This document shows, piece by piece, positions 35,323-44,449 of a stretch of DNA of 64,000 bases. Under the pieces are notes generated by a model. That model was given only the letters and a program-made list of their open reading frames with translations, had not been told where the DNA came from and ran no database searches. Source of the stretch: DYFT01 sp041695085 (lineage in GTDB: Bacteria; Bacteroidota; Ignavibacteria; UBA10030); assembly GCA_041695085.1 (NCBI GenBank), contig JBGFRO010000014.1:1-64000 (forward strand), written 5' to 3'. Within the stretch, counting starts at the first letter, position 1; every line of letters begins with the position of its first letter. The translations under genes were made by a program, and so were the position numbers.

Positions 35323-36543
35323 CTACGAGCGATAGCTTGCGTTGATGTGGACGTATTCCTTGGTGAGATCGCACGTCCAAAACCGCGCAAATTGATTTCC
35401 CTGATTTAAATCGATCGCCACAACGACATGCTCTTGCCCGAGAATGTCCTTTGCCTTCTCCTCATCGAGGACGATCTCATAGTTCTTCTTCAGGATGGGA
35501 AGATCGTTGAAGGAGATCTCAACGATATCCGGATTGAAGTCGATGCCCGAGTATCCAACGGCGGCGAGAATTCTTCCCCAGTTCGCGTCCGCGCCATGGA
35601 TAGCAGTTTTGACGAGATTCGAGTTCGCAACGGCGCGCGCTGCCTGTGCTGCTTCCTCTTCGGATCGGGCTCCTTTGACCTGAATCTCAATCAATTTCGT
35701 CGCTCCTTCGCCATCCCGCGCGATCATCTTCGCGAGCTTGATCAAGACATACTCCAACGCCGCGGAAAAAAGTTGATACTCCTCTGAATTCTCACCAAAC
35801 GGCGCATGGTTTGCCAGGCCGTTGGCAAGCACCAACACCTGATCGTTCGTACTCATGTCGCCATCGACCGTAATCCTGTTAAAGGAACGATTAGTGGCAG
35901 ATTGAAGAGCCTTCATCAAGAGCGGTTGCGAGATGGCGACGTCGGTCGTGATGAAGGCCAGCATCGTCGCCATGTTTGGCGCGATCATGCCGGAACCTTT
36001 CGCCACTCCGCCAATCGTCACTGTCGAAGCACCCAGCGTGAACTGCACCGCCGCTTCTTTCGGATAGGTGTCGGTCGTCATGATTGCCTCGGCAGCGTCT
36101 CTGTTGCCGGACCGACTGAGCATTTTGGCGAGCTCACCGATGGCAGGAACCACTTTGTCCATCGGCATATACTGGCCAATGACGCCGGTGGAAGAGACCA
36201 TAACGTGTTCTTCCGGAATGCCGAGCACTTCCGCCGTTGTGCGCACCATCTGCCAGGCGTCGTTCAATCCGCGTTCGCCCGTGCACGCGTTGGCGTTACC
36301 GCTGTTCACAACAATCGCAGAACACAGGGAAGAACGTTTGAGTTGGATCTTGTCGACAAGAATGGGAGCGGCTTGCGTCTTATTGAGCGTGAAGACTCCA
36401 GCAACCGTTGCCGGAGTATCGGAAACAATCATCGCGATGTCTTTCTTTACTTTGCGGATACCGCAGTACATCCCCGCTGCCCGAAACCCTTGCGGCGCCG
36501 TCACTCCTCCTGCACATTCATTCATATTCAGTTGATCCATCAT
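35323..36543 (-). CDS. argJ: Glutamate N-acetyltransferase/ornithine acetyltransferase
   Basis: A 406-residue enzyme that transfers the acetyl group from N-acetylornithine to glutamate, giving the economical cyclic arginine pathway. It is made as a precursor that cuts itself before a threonine in the motif GMIAPNMATMLAF, producing two chains. VVNSGNANACTGERG and HGADANWGRILAAVGYSG are other family signatures. The start overlaps argC's stop (ATGA). No argA or argE is seen in the arg cluster, as expected when argJ is present. Confidence 0.96.
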   Translation of the reverse strand: MMDQLNMNECAGGVTAPQGFRAAGMYCGIRKVKKDIAMIVSDTPATVAGVFTLNKTQAAPILVDKIQLKRSSLCSAIVVNSGNANACTGERGLNDAWQMVRTTAEVLGIPEEHVMVSSTGVIGQYMPMDKVVPAIGELAKMLSRSGNRDAAEAIMTTDTYPKEAAVQFTLGASTVTIGGVAKGSGMIAPNMATMLAFITTDVAISQPLLMKALQSATNRSFNRITVDGDMSTNDQVLVLANGLANHAPFGENSEEYQLFSAALEYVLIKLAKMIARDGEGATKLIEIQVKGARSEEEAAQAARAVANSNLVKTAIHGADANWGRILAAVGYSGIDFNPDIVEISFNDLPILKKNYEIVLDEEKAKDILGQEHVVVAIDLNQGNQFARFWTCDLTKEYVHINASYRS

Positions 36544-37565
36544 AACAGCCCCTCCGTCTCATCATATCCAAACATAATGTTCATGTTTTGCACTGCTTGT
36601 CCTGCAGCTCCCTTGATCAGGTTGTCAATCGCCGAAAAAAGAATGAGCTGTCCATTTTCCTGATAGACGCGGAAACCGATGTCGATGTAGTTCGTGTAGT
36701 TGACATGCTTGATCTCCGGAATGACCGTGTCGGAGACGCGGACAAACGGTTTATCTCCATAATACTTCTTGAATACGTCCAGCACATCCGATTGCTGGAG
36801 CCCTTCTTTCACCGGTGCATAGATGCTTGTATAGATACCGCGCGTAATCGGCAAGAGATGAGGAACGAATGTCACTCCGACGTTCGTCCCGGAAATCTGT
36901 TCCAGCACAGATGTAATCTCAGGAATGTGTTGATGCACTCCCACTTTATAGGCTTTGACTGACTCATTCACCTCGGCAAAGGAGAGATCAACGTTCGCAC
37001 TCCGGCCGGCACCGGAGACTCCGGAGAGCGAGCTGATGACGATGCCGCTCGATCCGATCAGGGCCTCTTTGAGCAACGGAGCGAGAGGAAGAATGGCGCT
37101 CGTCGGATAACAGCCCGGATTGGCGATGAACTGTGCGGACTTAATGTACTCGCGATTCCACTCCGGAAGCCCGTACACTGCTTGCGTCAGCAGGTGCGCG
37201 GCCCGATGTTGATGTTGGTAAAACCGCTCGTACCTCGCGACCTCCTGCAACCGGAAATCGCCTCCGAGGTCAATGACCTTTTTCCCGCGAGCAACCAACT
37301 CGGGCACAATATTCATCGCTTCCCCAGAAGGGAGGGCGATGAACACAACATCGCTGGCGCATGCCGAGTCGACTGAGTACTGCTCCAGCACCGTGTCAAA
37401 CACCTTCGCAAAGAAGGGATAGATCTCGCCGATGCGCTTCCCAGCAGAGGTATTCGCGAAGAGCTTCTCGATGCCAACATGCCTATGGCGAGAAAGAATC
37501 TTGAGCAGTTCAGCCCCCGAGTAACCGGAGGCACCAATTATAGATGCTTTGATGTCTGGAGCCAA
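36540..37565 (-). CDS. argC: N-acetyl-gamma-glutamyl-phosphate reductase
   Basis: A 341-residue NADPH-dependent enzyme, the third step of arginine synthesis. The Rossmann motif GASGYSGAELLKIL is near the N terminus and the catalytic cysteine is in FIANPGCYPTSAILPL. The substrate motif SGVSGAGRSA follows. It is the first gene of the minus-strand operon argC-argJ-argB-argF-argR-argG. Its leader carries two ARG-box-like palindromes overlapping a promoter candidate, and it is divergent from ychF. Confidence 0.96.
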   Translation of the reverse strand: MAPDIKASIIGASGYSGAELLKILSRHRHVGIEKLFANTSAGKRIGEIYPFFAKVFDTVLEQYSVDSACASDVVFIALPSGEAMNIVPELVARGKKVIDLGGDFRLQEVARYERFYQHQHRAAHLLTQAVYGLPEWNREYIKSAQFIANPGCYPTSAILPLAPLLKEALIGSSGIVISSLSGVSGAGRSANVDLSFAEVNESVKAYKVGVHQHIPEITSVLEQISGTNVGVTFVPHLLPITRGIYTSIYAPVKEGLQQSDVLDVFKKYYGDKPFVRVSDTVIPEIKHVNYTNYIDIGFRVYQENGQLILFSAIDNLIKGAAGQAVQNMNIMFGYDETEGLL

Positions 37566-37585
37566 TGTCTTTCCTGAAAGAATAC

Positions 37586-37619
37586 TGCATAATTATACAT
37601 ATTTATGTATAAGTATACA
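37586..37619 (-). promoter_or_regulatory. Two tandem ARG-box-like operators (ArgR binding)
   Basis: TGCATAATTATACA (37586-37599) and TGTATAAGTATACA (37606-37619) are near-perfect 14-bp palindromes with centres 20 bp apart, like paired ARG boxes bound by an ArgR hexamer. On the minus strand they overlap a promoter candidate: TTG (37620-37618), 20 bp, then TATAATTATG (37597-37588). Binding would therefore block transcription of argC directly. argR lies in the same operon. Confidence 0.75.
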
Positions 37620-37677
37620 AGCACTTTTTCAATCTGAACAAAATTTAATGTTACCGTGAAAAGTTATGTAAGCGCCG

Positions 37678-37710
37678 TTGGCCAGAGGCTAAAGCTTTTG
37701 TATATTGGAG
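37678..37710 (+). promoter_or_regulatory. Candidate promoter for ychF
   Basis: TTG (37678-37680), 20 bp, then TATATTGGAG (37701-37710), about 70 bp before the start codon. Same layout as before 9093 and 12458. Confidence 0.5.
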
Positions 37711-37720
37711 CCGCGCAATG

Positions 37721-37753
37721 AGACCTGGCGAGTGAAGTTCGCTCGTCAGGTCT
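37721..37753 (+). other. Leader hairpin upstream of ychF
   Basis: AGACCTGGCGAG (37721-37732) pairs with CTCGTCAGGTCT (37742-37753) with one mismatch, followed by TTCTG. It lies just downstream of the promoter candidate, so it could be an attenuator or a 5'-end stability hairpin. Confidence 0.45.
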
Positions 37754-37780
37754 TTCTGTTGAACGGAGGAACGAAGAATC

Positions 37781-38878
37781 ATGGGATTTGCCTGCGGTAT
37801 TGTTGGATTGCCGAACGTCGGCAAATCGACGCTCTTCAACGCCATAACCTCGGCCGGAGCAGAAGCAGCCAATTACCCATTCTGCACGATCGATCCGAAC
37901 ATCGGCGTCGTCCCCGTACCCGATCCCCGCATCGACCGGCTGGCGGAGATCTATCGTCCAGCCAAGATTATTCCGACCACGATCGAGTTCCTCGACATCG
38001 CCGGACTTGTGAAGGGAGCGAGCAAAGGGGAAGGATTAGGCAACCAGTTCCTTTCACACATACGGAATGTCGATGCCCTCGCACATGTCGTGCGGTGCTT
38101 CGATGATTCCAACGTTGTCCATCTCGATGGGAATGTCAATCCGCAACGCGATATCGAAGTGATCGAAACGGAACTCATCCTGAAAGACCTCGAGACGGTT
38201 GCGAAGAAACTAAGCGACGCCGAGAAACGGGCGAAGACCGGAGAGAAGAAGATCAAACTGGAAGCCGAATTCTACTCCCGTGTGCGCGATCATCTTTTCG
38301 GTGGACGGTTGGCTCGCTATCTTACATTAGCGGGCGACGACGAATCCTTATGGATGCGTGATCTACATCTCCTCACCAACAAACCGGTGATGTACGTCTG
38401 CAACGTGCACGAGCGAGATCTTCTTGTTGAGAACGACTATGTCCGGACGGTACGAGCCGTCGCTGCGAAGGAGGGGGCCAAGGTGGTCGTCATCAGCGCA
38501 GCGGTGGAGGCAGAGGTGGCCGAGCTACCGGAGACGGAGCGTGGACACTTTCTGCAGGGGTTGGGACTGAAAGAGTCGGGTTTGCATCAAGTAATCCGTG
38601 AAGGCTACGATCTTCTCCACTTGATCACCTTTTTTACCGCCGGACCCAAAGAAGTACATGCGTGGACCATTCACCGGGGAGCTTCGGCACCCGAAGCTGC
38701 AGGCATGATTCACTCCGATTTCGAAAGGGGGTTCATCCGCGCTGAGGTCATGAAGTTTTCCGATCTCGACCGTCTCGGTTCAGAGTCAGCAGTGAAGGAG
38801 AACGGACTCTTGCGTATCGAGGGGCGAGAATACGTGATGGAAGATGGAGATGTTGTGTACTTTCGGTTCAACGTGTAA
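37781..38878 (+). CDS. ychF: Redox-regulated ATPase YchF (Obg-related)
   Basis: A 365-residue cytoplasmic P-loop protein of the Obg family that binds ATP rather than GTP and associates with ribosomes. The P-loop is GLPNVGKST, the switch region DIAGLVKGASKGEGLGNQFL, and the G4 position reads NVHE instead of NKxD, the change that goes with ATP preference. A coiled-coil insert (about 120-185) is followed by a C-terminal TGS domain (about 280-365: FFTAGPKEVHAWTI, VYFRFNV). CGGAGGAACGAAG is a good ribosome binding site. Its own leader hairpin and promoter suggest independent expression from the divergent arg operon. Confidence 0.96.
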   Translation: MGFACGIVGLPNVGKSTLFNAITSAGAEAANYPFCTIDPNIGVVPVPDPRIDRLAEIYRPAKIIPTTIEFLDIAGLVKGASKGEGLGNQFLSHIRNVDALAHVVRCFDDSNVVHLDGNVNPQRDIEVIETELILKDLETVAKKLSDAEKRAKTGEKKIKLEAEFYSRVRDHLFGGRLARYLTLAGDDESLWMRDLHLLTNKPVMYVCNVHERDLLVENDYVRTVRAVAAKEGAKVVVISAAVEAEVAELPETERGHFLQGLGLKESGLHQVIREGYDLLHLITFFTAGPKEVHAWTIHRGASAPEAAGMIHSDFERGFIRAEVMKFSDLDRLGSESAVKENGLLRIEGREYVMEDGDVVYFRFNV

Positions 38879-38931
38879 CGCAATGGGGCCAACCGCCGAC
38901 ACAAACAGACGGCTCTGGCTCCACTCTGTTC

Positions 38932-39117
38932 TTATTCTTCGGCGAACTTCTTTATCACATCGAAATATTTCACAATCGCCTTCGCTTTCGTTTTTCCGAA
39001 CGCCAGCCAGTGCCATGCCGCATCGGGCGAAGGATGATCGACAAGCGGAATCCTCAACACTAGCTTTCCTTTGAATTCGGTAATCTCTGGCTGAGCTACT
39101 TTCTGTTGTTCATCCAT
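38932..39117 (-). CDS. Small conserved-looking protein of unknown function
   Basis: A 61-residue protein: an N-terminal beta-type stretch (ITEFKGKLVLRIPL), then WHWLAFGKTKAKAIVKYFDV and a lysine-rich helix ending IKKFAEE. The mix of a KGK...L.IPL strand with an FGxxKAK-type helix looks like a real small domain and not a shadow, but I cannot name it. No gene overlaps it. The region between it and the next minus-strand gene (39118-39329) shows nothing convincing. Confidence 0.55.
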   Translation of the reverse strand: MDEQQKVAQPEITEFKGKLVLRIPLVDHPSPDAAWHWLAFGKTKAKAIVKYFDVIKKFAEE

Positions 39118-39329
39118 ATATCCCCCGTTGTTGTCCCATTGATGTCATCTTCCGAAAAACGTGCTTTATCACTGTACCCGTATACGTGGAAAAGTCGAAA
39201 ATGCCCTGTAGTGCCGAAGAGAGATAACCCCTCACGAACGGCCTGCTTCTGCTCCCAATTTCAGCACAAAGTAACGACTTGATGGACCAGACGCTTCTAT
39301 TCAACACGCCATAAGTTATTTTCCGCCGG

Positions 39330-39890
39330 CTATTCCGGCCACAACCATCCAAACGTACCGCCGGTCAGCACTGCATAGACCGCAGCATCGATGATGCCTT
39401 TAAGGGTCCTCCCCAAAGATCTCTTAAACCACACAAAATCCTGCCACTGCGCCACCGTGTAGCAGGCAAAAGCGGTGCATCCGGCAAACCGAAAGACGGA
39501 AAGATACTCCGCCCCCGGTTCCAGCGCCCGGCCTGCAATATAGGCCGCAAACACGCCAACAACCACCGAGAACAAGAACCACTGAATGAAGTTCCCAGTC
39601 ATCGACTGTTGACCGCTCGGCCAGACTGTCATCAGGAGCACCGGTCCCTTTTCGCGCTTGGCCTGATACTCTGCCGACCTGAACACGCCCGGATCGCCTG
39701 CATATGGCAGGAGATACTCGCCGGGTGGAATGTTGAAGCCGCGCAACGCATCCATTACCTTCTCTTCCTCGGGAACCTTGGAAAAATCCTTGTAGTGATA
39801 TGTGAACACCATATGGATGATCGAACTGGCAACGAAGACAAACACCGCTGACACGAGAATCGGCAACCAAAGAGAAAGGATGGAAACCAT
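39330..39890 (-). CDS. Membrane protein of unknown function
   Basis: A 186-residue protein with an N-terminal transmembrane helix (LWLPILVSAVFVFVASSIIH), a soluble stretch with a conserved-looking HMVFTYHYKDFSKVPEEE and PPGEYLLPYAG, then three more membrane segments. I recognise no named family; similar small membrane proteins are common in this phylum. AAGGAGG lies just upstream of the start. No linked gene is obvious; 39891-40100 holds no feature I can support. Confidence 0.75.
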   Translation of the reverse strand: MVSILSLWLPILVSAVFVFVASSIIHMVFTYHYKDFSKVPEEEKVMDALRGFNIPPGEYLLPYAGDPGVFRSAEYQAKREKGPVLLMTVWPSGQQSMTGNFIQWFLFSVVVGVFAAYIAGRALEPGAEYLSVFRFAGCTAFACYTVAQWQDFVWFKRSLGRTLKGIIDAAVYAVLTGGTFGWLWPE

Positions 39891-40100
39891 GGCAACCTCC
39901 TTCGGTGTGGTGGGCGGATGATATCGTCACTGCGACGGCGTGATGCAATGTATCAGAAAATCTTAAGGAATCAACTCACCGGCAGAACGATATTCATCAC
40001 CTTCGTTTGCAGGCGTCGCTTCCGGTTCCTGGACCCTCCCCAGAAAATAGAGTGTAGCGACGCGAAGCAGGGCAGAGGGAGAGTGCCCAGGAGTCATTTG

Positions 40101-41021
40101 CTATAGTTTCGCGCTGGATCGCTTCTTGCCGAGAATCTGCTTGAGGGCTGCTTTCTTTAGTCGCAACGAGAGGAGGTCTCGGTAGATTTCCGGCCGTCGG
40201 GAAGCAATGACCGCCAGTGTGCGATCGAGCAATTCATTGAAGTAAAACTCCGTCATGCGGTGTTCGTTCAAATCAAGATCATACGTCAGGACACCTATGC
40301 TTCGACCCATATCGGCAAGGATCAGACCATCTCGACCGACAACGCTGCTCCGTCCAATCATCTTTCCCGGTTTCCATTCGCCTTCAGGATAGCCATAGCA
40401 AGCGGATACGATGGGAAGTCCCGTATCGATCGCGCGGGCCCGATAGCGCACTTCCCAATCGATTTCGCCCCAGGTTGCCTGCACGTGAGGAAACAGGAGC
40501 AGCTCCGCACCACGCAGCATCAGGATCGTCGCTACTTCCGGATATTCGATGTCCATACAGGTCATCATGCCGATCTTGGCAACGTCGAGTTTGATAACGG
40601 GGAAATCGTTTCCCGGACGAATTCCGAGCTTCTGTTCGGGAAGTGTCGGATGGGATTTTTGATAGGCACCGATGATCTTCCCTTGCCGATTGATCACGAC
40701 GGCCCAACTTGAAAGAACATCTCGCATCGTGCCGAAGATGGGCACGACGACGTTCATTCGATACTTACGAGCGAGCGATGCGACCGACTTCGTGAAATCA
40801 CCCGGAATCGGGTCGGCCACATATTCCGTCACATCGCTCGACCAAGTTCGGTGATGAAGATTGGCGTACTCGCCAAACACAACCAAATCGCTCTTCCGCC
40901 TTCCCGCCACCGTGAGCGCGTCCCGAATACTTTGAAGGTTTCGTCGTTGTTTCTCCCGAAATGTTGCGCCTTCGATAACCGTTGGGAGTTGAGCAGCGCT
41001 TATTCGCACGATGCGTTCCAT
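40101..41021 (-). CDS. Carbon-nitrogen hydrolase (nitrilase superfamily)
   Basis: A 306-residue cytoplasmic amidase-type enzyme with the full catalytic triad: Glu51 in VVFGEYAN, Lys122 in YQKSHPTLPE and Cys155 in MMTCMDIEYPE. It hydrolyses a C-N bond (amide, N-carbamoyl or nitrile); the closest subgroup cannot be fixed by eye. The start at 41021 was chosen because the preceding 45 codons of the frame lie inside the symporter gene. It begins 2 bp after the symporter stop, so it is probably co-translated with it and may act on the imported compound. Confidence 0.9.
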   Translation of the reverse strand: MERIVRISAAQLPTVIEGATFREKQRRNLQSIRDALTVAGRRKSDLVVFGEYANLHHRTWSSDVTEYVADPIPGDFTKSVASLARKYRMNVVVPIFGTMRDVLSSWAVVINRQGKIIGAYQKSHPTLPEQKLGIRPGNDFPVIKLDVAKIGMMTCMDIEYPEVATILMLRGAELLLFPHVQATWGEIDWEVRYRARAIDTGLPIVSACYGYPEGEWKPGKMIGRSSVVGRDGLILADMGRSIGVLTYDLDLNEHRMTEFYFNELLDRTLAVIASRRPEIYRDLLSLRLKKAALKQILGKKRSSAKL

Positions 41022-41023
41022 CG

Positions 41024-42799
41024 TTACTTTTCCTCTGATGGATGTGGTCGATTTCGTGTGAAGATAAATATCGCGGCACCGAGCAGCGTCAGCATCATTC
41101 CTGCCACCAAATTGATGGATGCCGGTGCTACATCTGTGGATGGCACAAAGACGCAAGCCATCAACACCCCTCCAAAGATAAAACAGATCGTCGCGATCAA
41201 TCGATACGGCTTCATACCAGAACGGTCGAGATGAGCTTCGTCTGTTGTTGGTGTGTGTAGATCGTTCTCAAATTTGCGTATCGATGCATTTCGCGGATCA
41301 TCCGGTTTATACCAGAGCGCGGAACCAAAGAAGACGACCGTCGCGACAATCGATTCGCTGAGTATGTTACGCACAATGGGAACCTCACCCCACACATCAA
41401 GCGCCATCAACAGAAGTGCGACTCCAATCGCCGCCGAGCAGGAGGCGATGCCGGACCACCAGGGCGTGCGCGTGTAGAGAATGCCCAAAGCGACAGGCAT
41501 CATAAATGCTGCCGTGAGGGAGTAGAACTGGAGAGCAAATTCGAACGCGCCGCCGAGTGTTGGGATGTACAGCGCCACCGCAACACCCAGAATGCCGACG
41601 ACGAGCATCGTCATACGTCCTACCAGAAGTTGACGTTTCTCGGAAGGATCGCCCCCTGCGACGCGCCGGTGTGCCGGAACGTAGATGTCTTTTGTCAGCG
41701 TCGCTGCCAACCAGTTGAAGGCATCATTGGCCTGGCCAAGCGTTGCGGAGAGAATGGCCGACACCACGAATCCGATCATCCCATGCGGCAGGAGCAGAAG
41801 AGCAAGACTCACAAACGACGCTTCCGCTGGGACGGCAAAGGAAGGCCAAAGTGCCTCGATGTTGGGAAAAATGATACGCGACACCATCACGGGAAGAATC
41901 CAGAGCAACGGTCCGACAACCGACAGCACCGCGCAGAGAAGCGCCATTTTCTTTGTGTCAGATTCCTTCGGCACACTGATGTATCGCTGCACAATGGCCC
42001 AGGCGACATTGTAACCGAGGATAACGTTAATGGCGTACGACAACAGAAACCATGGATTCGCAGCATTGCCGGTGAGTGTGAAGTACCCTTCCGGCGCCTC
42101 GTTGAGAAGTCGGTTCAACCCACCCCACCATCCTCCCTCTCCACCGAGATAGATGTACGAAACCGGAAAAACGATGATGGTCATGATCGTGATGATGACG
42201 GCCTGAACCGTGTCGGAAAGGACCGCCGCCCAGAGTCCACCGATGACGGAATAGGCCACCATCACGGTTCCGGTGAGGATAATCGAGAGCTGAAAACCGG
42301 TGAGCGTTATAAGTCCGAGATCGAACGTCCGCTCATTGAATCCCAATGCCGTCGAGATGAAGATGCAGAGAATATAGAGCCCCTGTCCGATCGCCACAAT
42401 TTGGGGGATGATGGCGGTGATCGAATAGAAGTGGGTCGTCGAGGAGGAATAACGTCTTGAAAGAAATTGCAGCGGTGATTGAATGCGTGCGCGGCGCCAC
42501 CGAATGCCGAATACAAAGTATCCTGCCAGATAGGCCCACGCCGCGGAGGTAAAGAGCACCACAGCTCCAATGCCATGATGATAGGTAAAACCCGCCGCCG
42601 CAACGAACATGAAAGCAGAATAACCGCTCACCCAGTTGGAGAGTCCGGCAATCACCCACGGAATTCTTCCTCCCCCTTTGAAGTACTCATCCGTGTTTTT
42701 ATTCCGCCTCGCCGCATAGAATCCAACCCAGATGATCACTCCAAAATAAAGAGCAATGAGCGCGTAATCGAGCAGATTGACCGTGTTGAATTGGGGCAT
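41024..42799 (-). CDS. Sodium/solute symporter (SSS family)
   Basis: A 591-residue inner-membrane transporter with about 13-14 transmembrane helices. It starts in the periplasmic-facing way typical of SSS proteins (VNLLDYALIALYFGVIIWVGFYAARRNKNTDEYF, with the conserved RRNKxxDEYF near residue 30). GLSNWVSGYSAFMFV carries sodium-site residues. It moves a sugar, nucleoside, organic acid or similar solute with sodium. It lies 106 bp after the galactokinase and directly before the nitrilase, and with the EamA protein is one of two transporters in this catabolic cluster. Confidence 0.92.
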   Translation of the reverse strand: MPQFNTVNLLDYALIALYFGVIIWVGFYAARRNKNTDEYFKGGGRIPWVIAGLSNWVSGYSAFMFVAAAGFTYHHGIGAVVLFTSAAWAYLAGYFVFGIRWRRARIQSPLQFLSRRYSSSTTHFYSITAIIPQIVAIGQGLYILCIFISTALGFNERTFDLGLITLTGFQLSIILTGTVMVAYSVIGGLWAAVLSDTVQAVIITIMTIIVFPVSYIYLGGEGGWWGGLNRLLNEAPEGYFTLTGNAANPWFLLSYAINVILGYNVAWAIVQRYISVPKESDTKKMALLCAVLSVVGPLLWILPVMVSRIIFPNIEALWPSFAVPAEASFVSLALLLLPHGMIGFVVSAILSATLGQANDAFNWLAATLTKDIYVPAHRRVAGGDPSEKRQLLVGRMTMLVVGILGVAVALYIPTLGGAFEFALQFYSLTAAFMMPVALGILYTRTPWWSGIASCSAAIGVALLLMALDVWGEVPIVRNILSESIVATVVFFGSALWYKPDDPRNASIRKFENDLHTPTTDEAHLDRSGMKPYRLIATICFIFGGVLMACVFVPSTDVAPASINLVAGMMLTLLGAAIFIFTRNRPHPSEEK

Positions 42800-42905
42800 C
42801 GTTAGGAAAGGATCAAGAGTCCTTCATTCCAGTTGTCCATCTTCTTCAACCAAGTCTTCTCATTTTCCACCGGCTTTTGCCGCCTCATGTGTGGTCTTGT
42901 TCGGT

Positions 42906-44429
42906 CTACGCCCAGAAGATCGACGGTTGTATCGTTCCGGCTGCTGCAGAGGCTCGGCACCGGAATATGGCATCGTTCATCGATTGGTAAGGAACCCATT
43001 CCACCTGTGGCCGGCTTGGGATGTACGTCTCATAGTAATCCTTTCGCATACCAGCAAGAAACGACTGCATACGCTCCACAGGCACAAGATTGACGGTGCA
43101 CCCGCCAAAACCGGCGCCGGTGAGTCGGGCTCCCAACGCGCCATGCCGTCGCGCAAGCTCGACGAGCAGATCGAGTTCCTCGCAGCTCACTTCATAATCA
43201 TCCCGACAGCTTGCATGCGATGCGTTCATCAGATCGCCAAGTGCAGGAAGGTCGTTTGTTTCCAGACATTTTACCGCCTCTTCCACGCGTCGGGCTTCGG
43301 TTACCACATGCCGATAACGTGACCAGAGTTTGAATCCATCCTTCGGCTCAATGAGAACCGAGCCATCTTTCAGCGTAAGGTGCTTTTTGATGATACCCTC
43401 TGCCTCCGTCCCGATTCTTCCTGCAATATCTTTGAGAAAGAGAGGCTCCTCTCCGAACGTCTGCCGGGCCAATTTCATCATCTCTTCCTCTTTGATGTTG
43501 CACCGCTCAGCAGAAAGCTCTGAAAGAAGGTGGCTCTCAACCGTTCGACCGAGCATACGGCCGAGGGCACTCGACAAAAGGAGCGCCGCAAGTCGACATT
43601 CGATGACCCGTCGATTGTACGCATCACGCGCCGCAGAACTCTTCGCAGCGCGAACCAACGAATTGCAGACGATAAGAGCCACCTCTATCGGCAAAGACAC
43701 AGGCCGAACGCGCAACGGAAAGAAGTCGATCTTCAATGCAGCCCGCACCCTGCCCAAGAGCGATGTTGCCTGATCCATTCCTCCTCCTTCCATCCCCACA
43801 AATCGTTCCGCGCGGGCAAGCAGTTCCGCCAATGCCATCCGATCCACCTCAATAGCATTGACAGCAAGAAAAGCTAATCCGGAGGCAACGACGAGTGCGG
43901 AAGAGGAGGAAAGCCCGGAGGATTCCGGCACACTACCGTGCAGTACCGCACGAAATCCCCGCAGGGACTCCCTTTTCACAACCCCTTCCGCGATCAATCC
44001 ATGAACGGCAGCTTTGACGTAGTTTCCCCAATCGCCGCGTTCATATGGTTGAGCCGACTCTTCAACGTGAAAGATGCGTGAGCCGAAACGATCATCGAGA
44101 TTGACAATCTCGATGACGCCACCCTTCCTGGGTTGCACCGCAAGCAGAAGATCGCGGTCGATCGTCATCGGTAGCACCGGATAGCCGTTGTAGTCGGTAT
44201 GCTCGCCGATTAAATTGACACGTCCGGGAGCTCGTACGAGGAACGGGGCATCGGGAGAAGCTCCTTGTATTGCATACCGTGAATGAAACGAGGAGAGGAG
44301 GCGTGAAAATCGGTCGAGGTGTGCTGCCAGTTCCTCCACCGTGCAGTCATAGATCAATTGCAGATGGGAGGAGAATTGTGATGAGGAGGTTTGGTTCACA
44401 TCGGCATCTCGGGTGTGCGCGCATGCCAC
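42906..44429 (-). CDS. Galactokinase/GalNAc kinase-like GHMP kinase (GALK2-like type)
   Basis: A 507-residue GHMP kinase that should phosphorylate a hexose or N-acetylhexosamine at C1. It has RAPGRVNLIGEHTDYNG (residues 67-82), the phosphate loop SSGLSSSSALV and LTGAGFGGCTVNLV near the end. At about 500 residues it is longer than ordinary bacterial GalK (~380-390). The MEGGGMDQATSLLG and YNRRVIECRLAALLL segments look like eukaryotic GALK2/yeast Gal1 forms and unlike E. coli GalK (CGIMDQ). A GTG start at 44429 is used; GTG at 44399 is an alternative. It lies 20 bp after a nucleotidyltransferase gene, suggesting kinase then pyrophosphorylase. Confidence 0.85.
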   Translation of the reverse strand: MACAHTRDADVNQTSSSQFSSHLQLIYDCTVEELAAHLDRFSRLLSSFHSRYAIQGASPDAPFLVRAPGRVNLIGEHTDYNGYPVLPMTIDRDLLLAVQPRKGGVIEIVNLDDRFGSRIFHVEESAQPYERGDWGNYVKAAVHGLIAEGVVKRESLRGFRAVLHGSVPESSGLSSSSALVVASGLAFLAVNAIEVDRMALAELLARAERFVGMEGGGMDQATSLLGRVRAALKIDFFPLRVRPVSLPIEVALIVCNSLVRAAKSSAARDAYNRRVIECRLAALLLSSALGRMLGRTVESHLLSELSAERCNIKEEEMMKLARQTFGEEPLFLKDIAGRIGTEAEGIIKKHLTLKDGSVLIEPKDGFKLWSRYRHVVTEARRVEEAVKCLETNDLPALGDLMNASHASCRDDYEVSCEELDLLVELARRHGALGARLTGAGFGGCTVNLVPVERMQSFLAGMRKDYYETYIPSRPQVEWVPYQSMNDAIFRCRASAAAGTIQPSIFWA

Positions 44430-44449
44430 CTAAGCGTCGACCATTGCGA

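Noticed and set aside
39110..39352. 80-residue minus-strand frame between two small genes
   Set aside because: Irregular composition, overlaps the ends of both neighbours, no clear ribosome binding site.
42802..42999. 65-residue minus-strand frame after the galactokinase
   Set aside because: It overlaps the end of the galactokinase in another frame and has no start signal or family similarity; the kinase C terminus is already complete.
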